A stretch of DNA of 44,806 bases from an uncultured Lachnospiraceae bacterium. Its GTDB lineage: Bacteria; Bacillota; Clostridia; Lachnospirales; Lachnospiraceae. Positions within the stretch are counted from its first letter, which is position 1. The number at the start of each line of letters is the position of its first letter. Both the position numbers and the translations under genes were made by a program. Under the pieces are notes generated by a model, which made no database searches, was not told the DNA's origin, and was given only the letters and a program-made list of their open reading frames with translations. Positions 1-8,103 of the stretch are shown here, piece after piece. The stretch spans positions 1 through 44,806 of the forward strand of contig CACYMQ010000008.1 of NCBI GenBank assembly GCA_902775555.1. The letters run 5' to 3'.

Positions 1-566
1 TCCGTCATCATATACCAGGACAGGAATTCATTCTTCCGGAAGGGATTCTCCTCACACCAGATATCACATGGTACGATGTAGGTATTTCCCGGAAGTCCTG
101 CGACCAATGCCATGGAATGCAGATTGTTCTTCACGGAGTAATCCGGATTCACCACAAGCTTCACATCAAAGTCATCCATGAGATATTCGAACTCGTCCTT
201 CATAAATCCCACAACGACCGTGATATCCTCCACACCGGCTTCCTTCAGCTGGCGGATCAGCCTCTCGATCAGCCGCTCCCCGTTTACCTCAAGCAAAGCC
301 TTCGGTGAGCTGAGATTGATCGGCACCATACGAAGCCCGTAACCGGCTGCAAGAATGACCGCATGCTTCGGCCGGTTCGCACGAAGCTCCTTCTCTGCTC
401 TGGCAGCAGGCTTTCCGTCTCCCGTGAGATATCCTTCATCCTTCAGTGCACGGACAGAGCGGTTTACGATTCCCAGCGAAAAACCGGTCATCTCCGACAG
501 TTCCCTCTGATTGGAAGAAGCCGACTGCAATATGGCGTTCATGACTTTTTCTTCGTATATGTTCAT
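1..566 (-). CDS. LicC-like nucleotidyltransferase with N-terminal winged helix (3' part outside window)
   Basis: The reading frame starts at an ATG at 566, with AAGGA about six bases upstream, and runs off the left edge after about 188 residues. The first ~60 residues look like a MarR/winged-helix DNA-binding domain (an 'NQRELSEMTGFSLGIVNRSV' helix-turn-helix). The nucleotidyltransferase domain follows, with AVILAAGYGLRM as the nucleotide-binding loop, SPKALLEVNGERLIERLI, and a VVNPDYSVKNNLHSM segment typical of phosphocholine cytidylyltransferases. LicC makes CDP-choline for phosphocholine decoration of teichoic acids or capsule. The gene lies downstream of an SDR epimerase and an IspD/TarI-like enzyme, but it has its own consensus promoter and a palindrome in the leader. 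LicC is the best family guess; another sugar or alcohol-phosphate nucleotidyltransferase is possible because the C-terminus is not visible. Confidence 0.75.
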   Translation of the reverse strand, partial: MNIYEEKVMNAILQSASSNQRELSEMTGFSLGIVNRSVRALKDEGYLTGDGKPAARAEKELRANRPKHAVILAAGYGLRMVPINLSSPKALLEVNGERLIERLIRQLKEAGVEDITVVVGFMKDEFEYLMDDFDVKLVVNPDYSVKNNLHSMALVAGLPGNTYIVPCDIWCEENPFRKNEFLSWYMMT

Positions 567-607
567 GATTATCCTTTTCTTAGTTATCGTGAACGTGGTG
601 GCATTTT

Positions 608-632
608 TTTTGCCGGAGCTACTCCGGCAAAA
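608..632. promoter_or_regulatory. Perfect palindrome in the licC-like leader (operator candidate)
   Basis: Eleven-base arms TTTTGCCGGAG and CTCCGGCAAAA flank a 3-base centre. It lies just downstream of the -10 box of the minus-strand promoter at 643-670, at roughly +4 to +28 of the transcript. Neither strand has a run of U after the stem, so it is not a standard terminator. It could be a repressor operator or an mRNA hairpin. Confidence 0.6.
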
Positions 633-642
633 CTTAGGTTTC

Positions 643-670
643 ATTATACACCATTTTCATGGGTTGTCAA
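643..670 (-). promoter_or_regulatory. Consensus sigma-A promoter for the licC-like gene
   Basis: On the minus strand TTGACA (665-670) and TATAAT (643-648) are both perfect consensus hexamers, separated by 16 bases. Transcription would start near 636, about 70 bases before the ATG at 566. This gives the last visible gene of the operon its own strong promoter. Confidence 0.8.
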
Positions 671-761
671 TCCTGTTTTTCATAGAATTTGTATTTTTCA
701 TTTTCGTGAACTCGCCGGATCGTCATCGCCTTTACCCTCAGGCGGATTTTCCCGGTCCGTC

Positions 762-1799
762 TCATCCCTCATAATACTCCAGGGTGGAACGAACTCCCCG
801 GTCCAGATCAAATACCGGTTTCCATCCCAAAGCCAGCAGTTTATCTGCCTTCAGGGAAGAATTACTCATTAAATTGTAGTTCTTCTTCTCCTGATCGGAT
901 GGTGTTTCGAAAACAACCTTTACACCACCGGCCTCCGCAAGCTTCTCCGCAATGTCCCGGATCGATACCACGGATCCCGGATTTGAGATATTATAAGCCT
1001 CACCGGATGCCCCGCACAGGAGAACAGTCAGTACCGCCGTTGCTGAATCCAGCGTATAACAATACGACCGCAGCTGCGCGCCGGCGCTCTTCATCACAAT
1101 ATCCCTTTTCGCTGCCGCATCTCTCGTAAAGGCAGCGGACGCTCTGGTGTCGGAGCCTGTGATGGTGGGACCATATATATGTCCCGGCCTTATAGTCACA
1201 AAATCCACGCCGTACTCCTGCCGGTAGCAGGCGCAAAGTGTCTCGGCCGCCCTCTTACCGATGGGATAACAGGCCCTGAAGTTCAGAAGATCCACAAATC
1301 CGTAATCTTCCTCCCCATAGGGTTCTCTTTCGTCCTTACCGGTACCATATACTTCGCTGGAGGACAGATACAGAACCCGGGCGCCCTCGTTCTCCTTTGC
1401 GGCTTTGAGTATGCTTTCCATACCGATCACATTTCCCAGAAGCGTTTCCACCGGTTCCCGCCCGTACAACGCCGGATTCGCATTACTGGCCCCGTGAATG
1501 ATATAATCCGCCTTGACGGAAGGAAATCCGGTCTTCGTCGCGTCAAAGGGAATATAGGTAAACTCCGTTCCGGCTTTCCGAAACCGGTCCCTCAGCCGCT
1601 GCTCACTGCGTCCGGCCAGGAGGAGTTCGATGGACATCCCTTCCTCTTTCTTAAGATACGTAAGCACATCCACAACCGGAGAACAGAGCATTCCGGTGGC
1701 TCCGGTGATCAGGATCCTTTTCCCCTGCAGTTTGTCCTTTTCCGGGATATGTGCCGCTACCTCTGCAACCTCCGCCCAATACTTTTCGTTATATATCAT
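762..1799 (-). CDS. NAD-dependent epimerase/dehydratase (extended SDR)
   Basis: This 345-residue protein has the extended short-chain dehydrogenase fold. It has an N-terminal Rossmann loop ILITGATGMLCSP, the serine strand LYLSSSEVYG, the catalytic YxxxK as YPIGKRAAE, and a substrate-side motif TIRPGHIYGP. The family acts on nucleotide-activated sugars or polyols. The third glycine of the GxxGxxG loop is replaced by cysteine. The ATG at 1799 has GGGAGA eight bases upstream and lies 25 bases after the IspD-like stop, so the two are probably cotranscribed. The pairing suggests that the cytidylyltransferase and this enzyme build and modify one CDP-activated residue for the surface polymer. The exact substrate cannot be read from sequence. 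Confidence 0.85.
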   Translation of the reverse strand: MIYNEKYWAEVAEVAAHIPEKDKLQGKRILITGATGMLCSPVVDVLTYLKKEEGMSIELLLAGRSEQRLRDRFRKAGTEFTYIPFDATKTGFPSVKADYIIHGASNANPALYGREPVETLLGNVIGMESILKAAKENEGARVLYLSSSEVYGTGKDEREPYGEEDYGFVDLLNFRACYPIGKRAAETLCACYRQEYGVDFVTIRPGHIYGPTITGSDTRASAAFTRDAAAKRDIVMKSAGAQLRSYCYTLDSATAVLTVLLCGASGEAYNISNPGSVVSIRDIAEKLAEAGGVKVVFETPSDQEKKNYNLMSNSSLKADKLLALGWKPVFDLDRGVRSTLEYYEG

Positions 1800-1824
1800 G
1801 TCATTTCTCCCAGTACGTTATATC

Positions 1825-2538
1825 CTACTTCAGCCAGCTGTCCTTCTGTGTCTTCAGAAGCGCTTCAAAGATCAGCAGATCATCTACCGTGGTGATCTTC
1901 AGATTGGTTTCCGAACCTTTGGAGAAATAAACCGTTTCCCCAAGTGCCTTCATAAGCGTACAGGATGCTGCCGTGTTGGTGATCCCTTTTTTCTTCGCTT
2001 CCTCATGTGCCCACAGAAGCTTTCCAAGGGTATAGGTATGCGGAGTCTGTGTACGGAACAGCCTCTCCCTTGGAATGGATTCCGTGGCCGAATGACCGTC
2101 ATCCTCACTGTAGAACACCGCTTCCACGCAGGGGATCACTGCCACTGCGGAACCGGATTCGTGGAAGGTCGCCAGCGAATCGGAGATGATCTCTCCCGAT
2201 ACCAGACAGCGGTTTCCGTCATGTACCATGACAACGTCATCTTCCTTCAGCTCTCCCGATAAAACCTTCAGGCCGTTATAGATCGACTCCTGACCGGTCT
2301 CCCCGCCCTCGGCGATCCATTTTAGTTTTGTGATATTAAACTGATGTGCATATGCCTTCAATACATCTGCCCATGCCGGAAGTGTCACCACCATGATCGC
2401 ATCAACATTCGGATGCTTCTGGAAAGCTTCCATCGTGTGGATGATCAGCGGCTTATTCTCCACATGCATGAACTGCTTTGGAATATCCTGACCCATTCTG
2501 GTTCCCGTTCCTGCTGCTGTAAGTAATGCTACAACCAT
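1825..2538 (-). CDS. IspD/TarI-like cytidylyltransferase
   Basis: At 237 residues it has the usual length of the IspD/TarI family, which transfers CMP from CTP to a polyol phosphate. Visible motifs are LLTAAGTGTRMG with PKQF (CTP binding), ESIYNGL, VVMVHDGNR in place of the usual HDAxRP, TPHTYTLGKLL, and the C-terminal ITTVDDLLIFEALL. The altered HDGNR segment and the setting between EPS genes and an SDR argue for a role in surface-polymer precursors rather than isoprenoid synthesis, but IspD activity cannot be excluded. The start has AGGAGA eight bases upstream. The 107-base gap before it holds a hairpin. Confidence 0.75.
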   Translation of the reverse strand: MVVALLTAAGTGTRMGQDIPKQFMHVENKPLIIHTMEAFQKHPNVDAIMVVTLPAWADVLKAYAHQFNITKLKWIAEGGETGQESIYNGLKVLSGELKEDDVVMVHDGNRCLVSGEIISDSLATFHESGSAVAVIPCVEAVFYSEDDGHSATESIPRERLFRTQTPHTYTLGKLLWAHEEAKKKGITNTAASCTLMKALGETVYFSKGSETNLKITTVDDLLIFEALLKTQKDSWLK

Positions 2539-2586
2539 ATTCTTTCTCCTATCCGTTCCGGATCACCGAAGATCCTTTCATTTACA

Positions 2587-2625
2587 AATGGAAGGAAACA
2601 GTCAGTCCTGGCTGCTCCTTCCATT
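2587..2625. other. Inverted repeat in the gap between cpsD-like and ispD-like genes
   Basis: Ten-base arms AATGGAAGGA (2587-2596) and TCCTTCCATT (2616-2625) surround a 19-base loop. No U-tract follows on the minus strand, so it is at most a pause, processing site or weak attenuator inside the operon. Confidence 0.4.
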
Positions 2626-2645
2626 CTCCGTCGCCCTATAAGTCC

Positions 2646-3410
2646 TTATTCATTCTTCGCATCTGTGTCTTTTTTCTTTTTACTGTCTTTACTCTCTTTG
2701 TCGTCTTCATTTCCGTATCCATAGTCATCATAGTAGCCGTAATAGCCCTTATAATAACCATAGTAGCCCTTACCACCGGCCTGTACCTTGTTCAGGATCA
2801 CACCCAGGATCTTGCAGTCGCTCTGATCCAGCTGCTTCTTTACGTTCTGTACGACCTTGTAGCTGATATTGTCAGACTCAACCACAAGAACCGTACCGTC
2901 ACAGTTCTTGGCAATAAGGACGGCATCGATCACACTTCCGAGAGGCGGACAGTCAATGACGATCATGTCATATCTTTCTCTCAGCGTCTCGATCATCTTC
3001 GCCATTCTCGGGCGTCCCAGCAGCTCTGCGGGGTTCGGAGCCTTTGCTCCGGTGAAAATGATATCAAAATTCTGAATATCCGTCTCATAGATGATCTCAT
3101 CCAGATTCTTTAACTGTCCGGACAGATAATGACTGAGACCCTTTGTCTCCCGATCCACGCCATAACGGGCGATGGTTACGGATTTACGGATGTCAGCGTC
3201 CATATACAGAACCTTCTTCCCGTCTTCGGCGAAAGACTCCGCCATACGGAAGGAAACCTCTGACTTTCCCTCATTTGGCACAGAGCTCGTGACTGCAACC
3301 ACCTGAATATCCTCTCCGGAGAAGGTGATGTTGGTACGTACACGCTTGTATGCCTCATTCGTCTTGAAATCCAGTTCTTTCTTATTTTCGAATTTTATCT
3401 GTTGTGCCAA
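2646..3410 (-). CDS. Capsular/exopolysaccharide tyrosine autokinase (CpsD/YwqD type)
   Basis: This 254-residue BY-kinase has Walker A as SSVPNEGKSE (about residues 42-51), Walker A' as VLYMDADIRKS, Walker B as MIVIDCPPLGS, and a C-terminal tyrosine cluster (GYYGYYKGYYGYYDDYGYG) followed by a charged lysine/aspartate tail. It autophosphorylates on the cluster and, in this family, controls polymer length together with the Wzz-like adaptor encoded immediately upstream and the phosphatase beyond it. The best start is a TTG at 3410: an AAGGGG sequence lies nine bases upstream, the upstream gene's stop is only 14 bases away, and the next in-frame ATG falls after the Walker A motif. Confidence 0.92.
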   Translation of the reverse strand: MAQQIKFENKKELDFKTNEAYKRVRTNITFSGEDIQVVAVTSSVPNEGKSEVSFRMAESFAEDGKKVLYMDADIRKSVTIARYGVDRETKGLSHYLSGQLKNLDEIIYETDIQNFDIIFTGAKAPNPAELLGRPRMAKMIETLRERYDMIVIDCPPLGSVIDAVLIAKNCDGTVLVVESDNISYKVVQNVKKQLDQSDCKILGVILNKVQAGGKGYYGYYKGYYGYYDDYGYGNEDDKESKDSKKKKDTDAKNE

Positions 3411-3424
3411 GGCCGTCTACCCCT

Positions 3425-4177
3425 TTATGCTACTTTCCTTTTTTTCTTTTTTGCATTGCTACCTGTCCGGTCACGTCCATGTGTCTTACGTTTGGAGACA
3501 CCCTCTTCCAGAGGGATCATTCCAAGGACATTCAGTCCCAGATATTTCTCCACATCTTCACCCGTCTTGATGGAATCATTCATCATAAACTGGATGATAA
3601 TGATCGCACATGCGAGGACAAATCCGAGAAGTCCGCCGATGATACCGTTCTTCTTCATACTCGGAGCGATCGGCTTCTCCGGAACCTGACCGTAATCCAT
3701 GATGTTCGGGGGTTCCGTATCCATGACAGACGCTGTATTCTTTACGGAAACATCCGTCAGCTCATCCACGATCTTCTTTGCAAGATACGCATCCGTATCG
3801 GTAATGGTGATCTCCAGGAACCGCGTGTTATCCGGATTGTTGATGGATATCTGCTTCTTCAGAGCATCATATGTCGTATTCAATCCAAGATTCTGGATCA
3901 CCTCTTCCAGAACCGGACGGCTGGTGATGATCACCTTATAGTCCTGCGTCAGCTGGGTACCGATCTGAAAATCGGCCAGACTGGTAATACTCTTCGTCTT
4001 GGACAGAATATAGATGGTCGAAGAACTGCTGTAAGTCGGCTTCACAAACAGCATGGTATATCCGACCATCAGACCGAATCCCAAGGCTGCCAACAGGATG
4101 ATCAGCCAGATCTTGGATACAAGCGCATGAAAGACCTCAACCAGATCTATTTCTGTTTCTTCATATCTCTCTTCCAT
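3425..4177 (-). CDS. Wzz/CpsC-type chain-length determinant
   Basis: A 250-residue membrane protein. The first transmembrane helix (IWLIILLAALGFGLMVGY) follows a short cytoplasmic N-terminus. An extracytoplasmic domain with YSSSSTIYILSK and GTQLTQDYKVIITSRPVLEEVI is typical of Wzz/CpsC. A PEKPIAPS motif precedes the second helix (GIIGGLLGFVLACAIIIIQFMM), and the tail is basic. In Firmicutes this protein is the membrane partner and activator of the separate kinase encoded 14 bases downstream. The ATG has AGGAG six bases upstream. Confidence 0.92.
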   Translation of the reverse strand: MEERYEETEIDLVEVFHALVSKIWLIILLAALGFGLMVGYTMLFVKPTYSSSSTIYILSKTKSITSLADFQIGTQLTQDYKVIITSRPVLEEVIQNLGLNTTYDALKKQISINNPDNTRFLEITITDTDAYLAKKIVDELTDVSVKNTASVMDTEPPNIMDYGQVPEKPIAPSMKKNGIIGGLLGFVLACAIIIIQFMMNDSIKTGEDVEKYLGLNVLGMIPLEEGVSKRKTHGRDRTGSNAKKKKRKVA

Positions 4178-4188
4178 AGAGAACTCCT

Positions 4189-4917
4189 TTAATTGATATA
4201 ATTGCCCCTGACCATTTCCTCTGCGGCACCGGTCAGCATATATTCCGCTTCCTCATCACCACAGTGCTTTCTCAGCCAGGGAATAAAGTCCTGTGAATAT
4301 GGCGCGCGGCTGTCCACATTGTGAGCATCCGTTGCCAGAAATGTGATATAACCCTCTTTCAGAAGTTTTCTGCACCAGCGTTTATTCTCGTTTAGAAAAC
4401 CACCGTCTATACTGGAAATATTCATCTGCAGCAGCGCCCGCATATCGATCATTTCCTCGATATGATCGATCCGTTTCGTAACACTCTGATATCGCTCCAC
4501 ATGGGCGATGATCGGCCAATATCTGGCTTCCGACAGAAGGCGGATCGCTTCACGGATCTGACGGAACGGCGTCCTGACATTGAACTCCACCAGTACGTAA
4601 CGGGTACCGTTCATGGTATGGATATCACCGGATTTCAGCAGATCCACCGCGCCTTCCTCGTAAAGGATCTCATTTCCGAGATACAGGGACAGTTCCGGAA
4701 AACGCTCCTTTGCCGCGGTCTTCAGCTCTTCAAACCGCTGATCCAATACCTTTGGACTATCATAATGATTTCTGCCGATCATATAATGGGGTGTAAGAAG
4801 TATCTGTCTGGTCCCCTCCTCATATGCGATCTGAAGCATATCGAGGGACATCTCCATATTCCTGGACCCGTCATCCACGCCGGGCAGAATATGGCAATGC
4901 ATATCAAATAGTCTCAT
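4189..4917 (-). CDS. CpsB/YwqE-type PHP tyrosine phosphatase
   Basis: A 242-residue PHP-domain phosphoesterase with the metal-binding motifs DMHCHILPGVDDGS (N-terminus), LTPHYM, GNEI, IIAHVERY and FLATDAHN in order. The family dephosphorylates the tyrosine cluster of the cognate BY-kinase using a Mn-type metal centre. Its position directly upstream of the Wzz-like and kinase genes gives the full phosphoregulatory trio found in Firmicutes EPS loci. All metal ligands expected in the family appear present. The stop lies 11 bases before the next start, so the three are cotranscribed. Confidence 0.92.
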   Translation of the reverse strand: MRLFDMHCHILPGVDDGSRNMEMSLDMLQIAYEEGTRQILLTPHYMIGRNHYDSPKVLDQRFEELKTAAKERFPELSLYLGNEILYEEGAVDLLKSGDIHTMNGTRYVLVEFNVRTPFRQIREAIRLLSEARYWPIIAHVERYQSVTKRIDHIEEMIDMRALLQMNISSIDGGFLNENKRWCRKLLKEGYITFLATDAHNVDSRAPYSQDFIPWLRKHCGDEEAEYMLTGAAEEMVRGNYIN

Positions 4918-4946
4918 TCGTAACCTCTTACTTTACTTATCCGGCA

Positions 4947-6443
4947 CTAAACCGTCTTAGCTTTTCTTTTACCGAAGTAGACTCCGATCAGTGACATGCC
5001 GATCACAAGTCCGAATACCGTGATCATTGACAGTACACGGATCATCCAATCCACCTGATTCTTAAAGAACAGGTAGAGATAATCCGGTTCGATGAACAGA
5101 TGTCTCGCCGGATTCAGGAATAACAGCGCGGCTGTCAATCCCCCGGCAAATACTGTTCCTATCAGTTCCGAGATCGCGATCATACGAATACCGCGGTCTC
5201 TTCTGAGATCCATAAAGATCGTGAAAATGCAGCCCAGCAGGAATGACAACAGGAACAGCGCCCCGCTGACGATCAGAGAGAACTGCAGATCTTCCTTCAG
5301 ACGGCGTACATAGGGAGCCACATTGCTCTGCTGGTACCGGACGTCCTTATTTCCCCGAAGCAGCTGCTCTGTAGCCTGCTTCTCCCTGATAACAAAGTCG
5401 TCATAAGAGAGATTTTTGGAATCGGAGATCTCTGTAGTATCCTCTTCTGTCTTTCCGTTCTCTGCAAGGTATTCGATATATGCATACCGGAAATAACCAC
5501 TCTCCTGCACACTCTGCAGGATCCTGGAATTATTAAATACAACGATGACGATCGCCAGGATCAGGAAGATCCCAGCCACACTGACCGCTGTGGTCACTGT
5601 CAGGATGCGCCGGCATATCTTACGGATCCTGCGCCTCCTGCGATGTCCATGCATGGGTTTCTTCCGGTCTTTCTTACCAAAACGCATGCATTTCTTAAGG
5701 ATCAGGATCAGACAGGCAACAGCAGATACCACCAGGGTGACAATGGAAACGATCGTGAGGATCACTGTCCAGCTCTCCGGAACGATCCGCTTATCACTCT
5801 CCAGTTCTATGGGGTCCCCGTCTCCCGTGTCGATCACAATGGATTCTTCCTTAATCACAGCCTTCGCATCTGCATCCTCAGGCTTGACACGTTCGTTCAA
5901 CTGCTGCTTATTCGTCTGATTATCTTCGATCTGCTTGAAGATATCCTCAACTTCCGTATCCTTCTCTGTAGTCTTCTGTTCACGTTCGGTCTTCGCCTCT
6001 GTTACGGACGCAGTTTCCGTCGTGACGGTCGTTGCTTCACTCGTTGTCTCGGAGACTTGGGTAGCGGTTTCCGTTTCAGCTTCCGTTTCCTTCTCCGTAG
6101 GGCCGTTTGGATCATCCTCTCCGCCAACTTCGTAGACATATCCGCTGGCGACTCCGGTCCCGACATGGGAATATATATAGTTGATGGCTGTCTGAGCCTG
6201 CGCCGGCGACAGATCGACACCGTCTCTCGCCAGGTATGAGTACAACTCGTTGATATAACTGGAGTATGCCCGATAGGTCTTCCCATTGTAGGTGAAGGTT
6301 CCGCTGGCAGCTCCGATCACTCCCGCTTCCGCCCCGTTGATATCACCGGCCCAGGCATTCTCGGACGGCCAGACCAGGATCCCCAGGAACAGAAGCATAA
6401 AACCCAAAACGGTATGTACAATATACTTTTTCAGGTGTCGCAT
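4947..6443 (-). CDS. Unrecognised secreted/membrane protein at the head of the EPS operon
   Basis: The 498-residue product is not a family I recognise. It has a signal peptide (basic start, hydrophobic VLGFMLLFLGILV, cleavage near AWA), a ~75-residue extracytoplasmic domain (FTYNGKTYRAYSSYINELY, then DLSPAQAQTAINYIYSHVG), a long Thr/Glu-rich linker (about residues 110-190), and a first TM near 225-247. A short basic cytoplasmic RRRRR segment is followed by three or four more helices. The domain between the helices contains RILQSVQESGYFRYAYIEYL. As the first gene of the EPS operon it could sense or organise polymer export, which is inference only. The start has AAAGGA six bases upstream. Confidence 0.6.
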   Translation of the reverse strand: MRHLKKYIVHTVLGFMLLFLGILVWPSENAWAGDINGAEAGVIGAASGTFTYNGKTYRAYSSYINELYSYLARDGVDLSPAQAQTAINYIYSHVGTGVASGYVYEVGGEDDPNGPTEKETEAETETATQVSETTSEATTVTTETASVTEAKTEREQKTTEKDTEVEDIFKQIEDNQTNKQQLNERVKPEDADAKAVIKEESIVIDTGDGDPIELESDKRIVPESWTVILTIVSIVTLVVSAVACLILILKKCMRFGKKDRKKPMHGHRRRRRIRKICRRILTVTTAVSVAGIFLILAIVIVVFNNSRILQSVQESGYFRYAYIEYLAENGKTEEDTTEISDSKNLSYDDFVIREKQATEQLLRGNKDVRYQQSNVAPYVRRLKEDLQFSLIVSGALFLLSFLLGCIFTIFMDLRRDRGIRMIAISELIGTVFAGGLTAALLFLNPARHLFIEPDYLYLFFKNQVDWMIRVLSMITVFGLVIGMSLIGVYFGKRKAKTV

Positions 6444-6465
6444 GATTCATCCTTTATCAATCGTG

Positions 6466-6518
6466 TCTGTTTCGTAAACAGAATTAAGCTGTTAAGCGTG
6501 CCCGCCTAACAGCTTAAT
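6466..6518. terminator. Two back-to-back hairpins between the cell-wall-binding gene and the EPS operon
   Basis: A 12-bp perfect stem (ATTAAGCTGTTA at 6483-6494, TAACAGCTTAAT at 6507-6518) is followed on the minus strand by a second 7-bp stem (6466-6482). There is no clean U-tract, so this may be a partial terminator or attenuator that lets some transcription continue into the gene at 6443. No other promoter is obvious in this 96-base gap. Confidence 0.5.
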
Positions 6519-6539
6519 CCCTAAATTAACTCTTCTTAA

Positions 6540-7868
6540 CTACTTTGCCGGGAAGGCTTCAGTATAAGTCTTTGTTGCAGCAGAATCAAATACCTTTGCA
6601 GTTGCAAGTGTGTTGTAGAAGGTCTCCTTTGTTACATCTGTCAGGAAGTAACCAACCTTCTTATCAACATCAAACAGGCATCTGTAGTATGTGCCGGCAA
6701 CCTGGAAGTATACCTTACCATCCTGGATATTGAAGCCGTCGAACTTAACATTACCAAGTGTTACGCTCTTAACATAGCTTGCGCTTGTAGTACCTGTGAT
6801 CTTAAGACCTGCAAACAGCCTGTCAACGCTACCGCTACTCTCAACTGCAACAGAAGTCTTGCTGTAGGTAGCAACATAATCTGTAAGCTTCTTTCCGTCT
6901 ACAGTGATAGCACCTTTCTCATTCTTAACGAGCTTCTTAACGCCGTCAAAATTCATGTACTTCTTCTCATTTTCCTTTGTAGCTACTACAAGGAAAGCGT
7001 TCATGTCTTCTGCTGCTGCTTTCTTGTCAGCCAGATCGAATACGACCTTAGCCTCTACTGTCTTGCCAAGTGCAACCTTGGTGATCGGCTTCTCATGTCC
7101 TTCGGAGTCGAAACCGTAAACCTTACCGTCTACTTCGCGAACATCCCATGTTACAAGCCATCCATCCTTATCGAAGTAATATCTCTGCTTGTTGATGGTG
7201 TACCAGCCGTTCTTTACGAACTTATCCTTGTTAACGCCGAACCACTGCTTCTTAGCATCAGCACCGGTTCCCTTGCGCCACAGATACTTGCCGGGTACAT
7301 AAGCACCATCCTTGTTCAGGTAGTAACCACCGATGAACTCATCAGCAGCCATGTAACCTTCGCTGTCGAAATAGTACCATGTGCCATCGATCTTCCACCA
7401 GCGGGACTTAGCATACCATCCCTTGTATCCATACCACCAGCCCTTGGAATCTTTCTGCCAACGAGCCTTCTTGGATGATCTGTCCCAAGCACCGTTCTTA
7501 TTTACATAGTCACCTTTGATGAACTCATCAGCAGCCATGTAACCCTGCTTGTCGAAATAGTACCAGGAACCATCGATCTTCTGCCACTGGTTCTTAGCAT
7601 ACCATCCCTTATAGCCATACCACCAGCCCTTGGAATCCTTCTTCCACTGAGCCTTCTTGGTAACGCCATCCCAATAACCGTTCTTCTTGATCCAATAACC
7701 ATTGAACCACTCGGACTTAGCATAGCCCTTGCTGTAGGCTACCCACCAGCCCTTGGAATCCTGCTTCCAGGTTCCCTTTACTGCTGCTTCAGAATCAGAA
7801 GCCGGAACTGCAGCAACAGAAGCAACTGTAAGAGCTGCAGCAAGCAGTGCATACTTCATACGCTTCAT
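6540..7868 (-). CDS. Secreted cell-wall-binding (choline-binding-type) repeat protein
   Basis: A 442-residue secreted protein with a signal peptide (MKRMKYALLAAALTVASVAA, about residues 1-29). Aromatic repeats with GWWYGYKGWYAK, KIDGxWYYFD and GYMAADEFI (about 31-260) are of the CW_binding/choline-binding or glucan-binding type. The ~180-residue C-terminal domain is one I do not recognise. The 62-residue repeat unit occurs twice almost unchanged. Such repeats fix proteins non-covalently to phosphocholine-bearing teichoic acid or to glucans, and the LicC-like gene in the same locus makes a phosphocholine ligand plausible. The ATG has a perfect AAGGAGG ten bases upstream. There is no catalytic motif, so it is probably structural or adhesive. 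Confidence 0.85.
   Translation of the reverse strand: MKRMKYALLAAALTVASVAAVPASDSEAAVKGTWKQDSKGWWVAYSKGYAKSEWFNGYWIKKNGYWDGVTKKAQWKKDSKGWWYGYKGWYAKNQWQKIDGSWYYFDKQGYMAADEFIKGDYVNKNGAWDRSSKKARWQKDSKGWWYGYKGWYAKSRWWKIDGTWYYFDSEGYMAADEFIGGYYLNKDGAYVPGKYLWRKGTGADAKKQWFGVNKDKFVKNGWYTINKQRYYFDKDGWLVTWDVREVDGKVYGFDSEGHEKPITKVALGKTVEAKVVFDLADKKAAAEDMNAFLVVATKENEKKYMNFDGVKKLVKNEKGAITVDGKKLTDYVATYSKTSVAVESSGSVDRLFAGLKITGTTSASYVKSVTLGNVKFDGFNIQDGKVYFQVAGTYYRCLFDVDKKVGYFLTDVTKETFYNTLATAKVFDSAATKTYTEAFPAK
7331..7652 (-). repeat. Two near-identical 186-base repeat units in the cell-wall-binding gene
   Basis: Segments 7331-7466 and 7517-7652 encode almost the same 46 residues, with a period of 62 residues. 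They differ at few positions, suggesting recent duplication or ongoing homogenisation. Confidence 0.75.
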
Positions 7869-7928
7869 CTTTCTTCCTCCTTAATCTTGCCCCCCAAAAA
7901 TGTGAGACTTATATTTGCGACTCACCAT

Positions 7929-7957
7929 AGTCTATCATTTCTGTTGTAATAATTCAA
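7929..7957 (-). promoter_or_regulatory. Possible promoter for the cell-wall-binding gene
   Basis: On the minus strand TTGAAT (7952-7957) and TAGACT (7929-7934) are 17 bases apart, about 60 bases ahead of the start. A perfect TTGACA also lies at 7974-7979 but lacks a good -10 at the right distance. The rest of the 235-base gap up to 8103 is AT-rich with nothing else recognisable. Confidence 0.35.
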
Positions 7958-8103
7958 GTATTTTTGGTTATTTTGTCAAAATGCACAAACAATATCTACA
8001 AACAAAAAGGATCAGAAACCATTTTACACATATTGAATTGTGTATAAAAGATAAACCCACACAATATGTTGCGTTACAACTGTATAAAAGGTTCATTCCC
8101 CGG

